A stretch of 64,000 bases of DNA from Leishmania mexicana MHOM/GT/2001/U1103 (Eukaryota > Euglenozoa > Kinetoplastea > Trypanosomatida > Trypanosomatidae). Both the position numbers and the translations under genes were made by a program. Shown in pieces: positions 61,401 through 64,000 of this stretch. The stretch is from NCBI RefSeq assembly GCF_000234665.1, contig NC_018331.1, positions 868,001 to 932,000 of the forward strand, given 5' to 3'. Position 1 is the stretch's first letter. Each line of letters begins with the position of its first letter. Below the pieces are notes generated by a model. The model had not been told where the DNA came from. It saw only the letters and a list, made by a program, of their open reading frames with translations, and did not search any database.

Positions 61401-64000
61401 GCAGAGTGCCGCCGCGCTAACGAGCGCAGCAGCCGTTCGAGAGCCTCCAAGCCGATACGGGGCATCAAGCGCAGTGTGTCCAGTGCGTAACGCTCCGTGA
61501 AGCCAGCGTTCCACACGCGGCAGCGGGCGAGGAGCTGCGTATCACATGACATGGGCGCTGCCTTCTCCGTGTCTTGCGTTGAAGCTGTGGTGGTGGTCAC
61601 TGGCACACACAGCCGATAGGCGAGGGCTGTGGGCACGGCAACGTTTGCGTGAGAACGAGACCCGTGGCTGGTGGTCGAGTGTCTAGGTGCAGGCATGCCG
61701 ACAAGCTTGTAGAGCACCCCAAGCAACCACACCACCGTCAGCGCTACCCGCGCATCACTTCCTGCAGGGACATTGTCGCCGTCGACGGTTGATGAAGCAC
61801 CTATACTGCCCGATGACGCCATCGACGGCGCCGGAGTCATCAGCTGCACCAGACGCGACAACAGCAGTCGAGCGACCGGTAGCTGAGGGTAGCCACAGAG
61901 GATCCTTGCTGTCACCGCACGGAGGTACTGATCCGTTAGGGATAGCTCTAGTGACGTGGAAGGAGACCCTGGTGAAGCCCCAGCGCTGTCACAGCTGCGT
62001 CGACACAAGTACGGCGCCACGCACGATGCCCAGAGCTCCACTGTCTTGGCCAGAAGCCCTTTATGCGGGTTTTCAGCCAGATGACACCGCAGAACATATG
62101 TGCAGAGCACCGCCGTCGTGCGGTCGCGCTCTTCTGCGTACGTGCGCGGCTGTCGTGACGGAGGCGGCAACGCAGACGAGGAGCGTGGAGAGGTGTTGAA
62201 CTTTGATCCGATGTGCGGACGTGCAGCTGATGGGGACGCGGCATCGGCATCGTTGTGGATGCCGTAGACAGCGGCGTCAGAGGACGCCGAAGTGAGGCCT
62301 CGCACGACTGCGTGAAGGCACAGAGGAAGCGGAAGCGGTAGGGAGTACAGGTGTGCGTACAAGGAGTGCAGTTCCGTACGCATCTCTGCCGAGAGTGGCA
62401 CCTCCTCCTCCTCCGCGCTGCCGTTGGTAGAGGTGGCAGCGGCGTCTGGAGAGGCCCCTGAGGCAAAAGCTGCCTGACACCACCGTGAGTGCTGCACCAA
62501 GGCGGCTGCCGCACCCTCCATTGCCTCCAGCAGCAGCTGGCGCACGGCAATCGCACCGGTGGACAGCAGCAACGGAGGAAGGGATGTAGAGGAGACGGTG
62601 GACGGATACGTCGCTGCCGCCCCGCGCGCGGTCGCGCTCGCTTGCAATAATGATTCCAGCACCTCCATAGCGACGCTGTACTGCCCACACTGCAGCAACG
62701 CCCGCCCCACCTCCCAGCTAGCCCCCATCGACGGATAGCGAAGGTAGAGTGCCCAAATCTGCTCCGGCGTGCCCCAGCGGGCGAGCACCTTGGCACTCAG
62801 GCGAAGTCCCTCCTGCAGCTTGGCAATCAGCCCAGCGCGAGTGCGCTGTGTGAGGCACTGCAGCAACATCGACCTTCGTGCAAGTGACATAGAGTAGGAC
62901 GCACCACGGTCTTCGGCCCCTACTGACTCATCGTCGATGTTACCCCCCGACGCCGCAGACTCGGAGTCGGTGCCAGCCCTTTCGGCTACCTTGCCCTCCG
63001 AAGCCTCCAGCACCCTGAGGTGTAGCGCACACTCTTGCTGAAGCCATGCCAGCTGCTGCAGCACGGCATTCTTGTCCACCTCCGCGCCGTCGACGGCGTG
63101 TTCGCTCACGTGGCCGATAGTAATGAGGGTGTACGCGTCAAAGAGAGCAACCTCGCGCCACAGCATCGCACCTGCCTGATGTCGTTGCGGCAGATACACC
63201 GGCGATCGGCGATCGCGGCGACAGTGCCGTCGGCGCTCACCCTGAGAAGCCGGCGCGGTAGATTGCGGTTGCACTAGCTCGCCTGACAAGAGGCGGCGCC
63301 GCAACTGTGCTGCAGCTGCCCCCGTCGATAACGAGCCGGAGACACCACCAGCGCTGCGGCGCGGGGCATCCTTCTCGTGCCATCGTCGTTGCTGCGGCGG
63401 CGGCAAGAGAGCACCCACGACAGCGCCAGACGGGCCAACAAACCCGCTCACCATCTCATGCAGCTGCAACAGCGGCATGAGACGATGATGACGCTGCAGC
63501 GAGCTTGCAATGCGTCGGAGAGCGACGTAAGAGCCAACGGCGTAGAACTGAATCTCTTCCAGAGTTGCAGGCGTCGAGTTTGACGATGCCGGGCCGCGAT
63601 GTCGTGTAGCCTTGGGCCTCGCTGAAGAAAGCTCATCACTGCGCCTCTCTTCGTCAGCTCCCTCGCTGAGCTCGACAATCGCATCCACCGCGCGGGCACA
63701 GTTTCGCACCATCCCACTGACCACCAGTTTCCAGTAGGGGTGCCACATGCCGGTGGAGTCGCTGTGGCTCTCTCCTCCGACGCCTGTGATGCCGCACCCT
63801 GCACACCAGTCCCGCAGCCACGTCTCCCCTGCCACCCTTCTTTTGTTGCCGCCGCCGTCTCCCTCGAACGTGTACGTCTGCGCCTCCGCCGTGTGGGTAG
63901 CCTCGGCGTCCAGCACACCCTGCCACGGGCCAAATGTATGCGCCCTCGCCGCCTTCTCGCGTTGCACCGACGTGTCGGCACCGCTGCCACCCACCACGCC
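58490..64000 (-). CDS. Large RanBP2-type zinc-finger protein, partial (5' end outside window)
   Basis: TAG at 58490-58492; the frame is open to the right edge, giving at least 1,836 residues with no ATG within the first 80 codons, so the start lies beyond the window. The N-terminal half is helical-repeat-like (EQIWALYLRYPSMGASWE, CGQYSVAMEVLESLLQ) with TPR/PPR flavour and low-complexity insertions. The C-terminal half carries a series of Cys4 fingers: WQCSACYLWNSRYARACRRC (about 61190-61250), WTCMHCRTLNDPQHVFFCRG (about 60783-60840) and WWCAECTAALNPWTRTHCEL (about 60395-60455) match the RanBP2 W-x-C-x2-C...N...C-x2-C pattern; further CxxC pairs (CRACGC, CEGCGH, CPSC/CWQC, CTSCGA) form related knuckles. 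RanBP2 fingers bind single-stranded RNA or ubiquitin, and in trypanosomatids several occur in RNA-editing complexes; which applies here is unknown. Confidence 0.8.
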   Translation of the reverse strand, partial: GVVGGSGADTSVQREKAARAHTFGPWQGVLDAEATHTAEAQTYTFEGDGGGNKRRVAGETWLRDWCAGCGITGVGGESHSDSTGMWHPYWKLVVSGMVRNCARAVDAIVELSEGADEERRSDELSSARPKATRHRGPASSNSTPATLEEIQFYAVGSYVALRRIASSLQRHHRLMPLLQLHEMVSGFVGPSGAVVGALLPPPQQRRWHEKDAPRRSAGGVSGSLSTGAAAAQLRRRLLSGELVQPQSTAPASQGERRRHCRRDRRSPVYLPQRHQAGAMLWREVALFDAYTLITIGHVSEHAVDGAEVDKNAVLQQLAWLQQECALHLRVLEASEGKVAERAGTDSESAASGGNIDDESVGAEDRGASYSMSLARRSMLLQCLTQRTRAGLIAKLQEGLRLSAKVLARWGTPEQIWALYLRYPSMGASWEVGRALLQCGQYSVAMEVLESLLQASATARGAAATYPSTVSSTSLPPLLLSTGAIAVRQLLLEAMEGAAAALVQHSRWCQAAFASGASPDAAATSTNGSAEEEEVPLSAEMRTELHSLYAHLYSLPLPLPLCLHAVVRGLTSASSDAAVYGIHNDADAASPSAARPHIGSKFNTSPRSSSALPPPSRQPRTYAEERDRTTAVLCTYVLRCHLAENPHKGLLAKTVELWASCVAPYLCRRSCDSAGASPGSPSTSLELSLTDQYLRAVTARILCGYPQLPVARLLLSRLVQLMTPAPSMASSGSIGASSTVDGDNVPAGSDARVALTVVWLLGVLYKLVGMPAPRHSTTSHGSRSHANVAVPTALAYRLCVPVTTTTASTQDTEKAAPMSCDTQLLARCRVWNAGFTERYALDTLRLMPRIGLEALERLLRSLARRHSAAEVATSPTGSLIAAVQRAATLSGRSVGFFHDRVSVILQYRRVEEEQRQPWQCSACYLWNSRYARACRRCHALSTVLLQCRACGCLTSSADDRDDHGLSCDVCGTALVPPLLFQSSGEVAQSPSSAADRLLSTSTIDADLVHVQTQDLTAAAGRRFAAAAAAATVTGTGRAASRFTASAAIVRVVPLRQWTCMHCRTLNDPQHVFFCRGCGRATTDPEKREAAASAAGEVNGARNSVGALACEGCGHIPKSIEARMLPWCERCGALYQRVRELHKLSAGNCTLSSSTTSSSHFSASATGAVLPAAAATGQHSPYLWWCAECTAALNPWTRTHCELCGAGRPAAAAAVPGAIPGLSLLSEKYNAAAPFIALPWLMQACPSCKAQSRVGMGHCWQCHALLTWPLEVQRAVSDGWRRWVTQVACVVMDVRGTESKTEDEAACSSTGADAPLHVPCATQWLCLHDGCLHVNVVHGAAGDAYGDSGATPVPLYHTCAACAFTPRRPGEVLSPFHDHFAWSEAAARLSPTTAAVVVEALLLPPSSPLPGDVTMRHSESFGTVSAVSKVLSTVRSEETAATASQSHERWLHSSWLSGAATTVACTSCGASVASVAAGPSTPLPVRLRPLFMVNVCASCGCCEWGRSSCAYDIPGTPRVGAGDGVSQRPSSSPARRQAREVAMAQPPLLPGEHAMALRLLLKALAHAVQEGVAFELPPSKRVTSRSSCADSGEASMAASSPVSVTLPSRRLDWAWLSRFVLSGVRLITSSVMEALPHRDDSGGGSCALRHQHCLDERLPWRGCDLASPQQACSAEPRVAVLESRGHGTGTVHSAIVDVRQVLDGVCALAEHRVRGSLSCSRSPRRQHRGKGDHAHRQHASPPRLPPCLQDAWTRRLILAALELIDVVNASTVFDEIGFATLRRLCLLLRPDEAEHINTETKWAYLQDMKLSRSHVLRGCVQCEQCLTTHEPDQPCAAP

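Noticed and set aside
1..64000. CRISPR arrays, operons with Shine-Dalgarno sites, rRNA or tRNA genes
   Set aside because: The sequence is eukaryotic with trans-splicing-type spacers. I saw no regularly spaced repeat-spacer array, and no tRNA cloverleaf or rRNA was recognised, though a covariance-model scan was not possible.

Overview
This window is nuclear DNA from a trypanosomatid, most likely a Leishmania. Every credible protein-coding gene lies on the minus strand. None of the genes shows an intron, except that one ORF (47970-48165) lacks a start and could be spliced. They are separated by 0.3-4.7 kb of GC-rich spacer full of (GT)n, (GA)n and pyrimidine tracts, which is the layout of a unidirectional polycistronic unit processed by spliced-leader trans-splicing. 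Minus-strand SIDER-like retroposons in the 3' flanks of genes, and trypanosomatid-type proteins (an RRM/zinc-knuckle/RS factor, Tim50, uL11m with a long C-terminal extension), support this. Species and chromosome cannot be fixed by eye.

Layout, from high to low coordinates (the direction of transcription): a >1,836-residue RanBP2-type zinc-finger protein that runs off the right edge (58490-64000); mitoribosomal uL11m (56301-57338); a dual-specificity phosphatase (53968-55026); a TXNDC9/phosducin-like protein (50428-51147); a VKOR-family thiol oxidoreductase (48900-49388); an ATG-less coding remnant (47970-48165); a Tim50/NIF-type HAD phosphatase (46474-47652); the ciliary WD40/coiled-coil protein CFAP57 (40530-45347); a degenerate SET-like protein (37877-39007); a 53-residue membrane microprotein (36861-37022); a PI4K type II/gamma-like kinase (30263-33316); a decayed gene (about 26990-27650); a 1,851-residue protein with a possible CAP-like domain (20045-25600); a VAP/MSP-domain tail-anchored protein (17098-18111); a C1-domain class 3 lipase (10564-13839); the splicing-related RRM1 homologue (6543-7814); a two-TM small protein (4643-5089); an 82-residue helical protein (2535-2783); and the N-terminus of another gene leaving the left edge (1-489).

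The genes do not form one pathway, as expected for kinetoplastid polycistrons. They cover mitochondrial translation and import, ER redox and ER contact sites, phosphoinositide and lipid signalling, flagellar structure and RNA processing. Regulation is expected mainly through 3'UTRs. Four SIDER-like copies sit in such flanks, and three are so alike that they form long direct repeats around the genes between them. Other notable points are three strong intergenic hairpins, one followed by an AGA box as in trypanosomatid H/ACA-like RNAs, a coding segment with no usable ATG, a gene in decay, and two genes (1-489 and 36861-37022) that lie at the edge or are very short.
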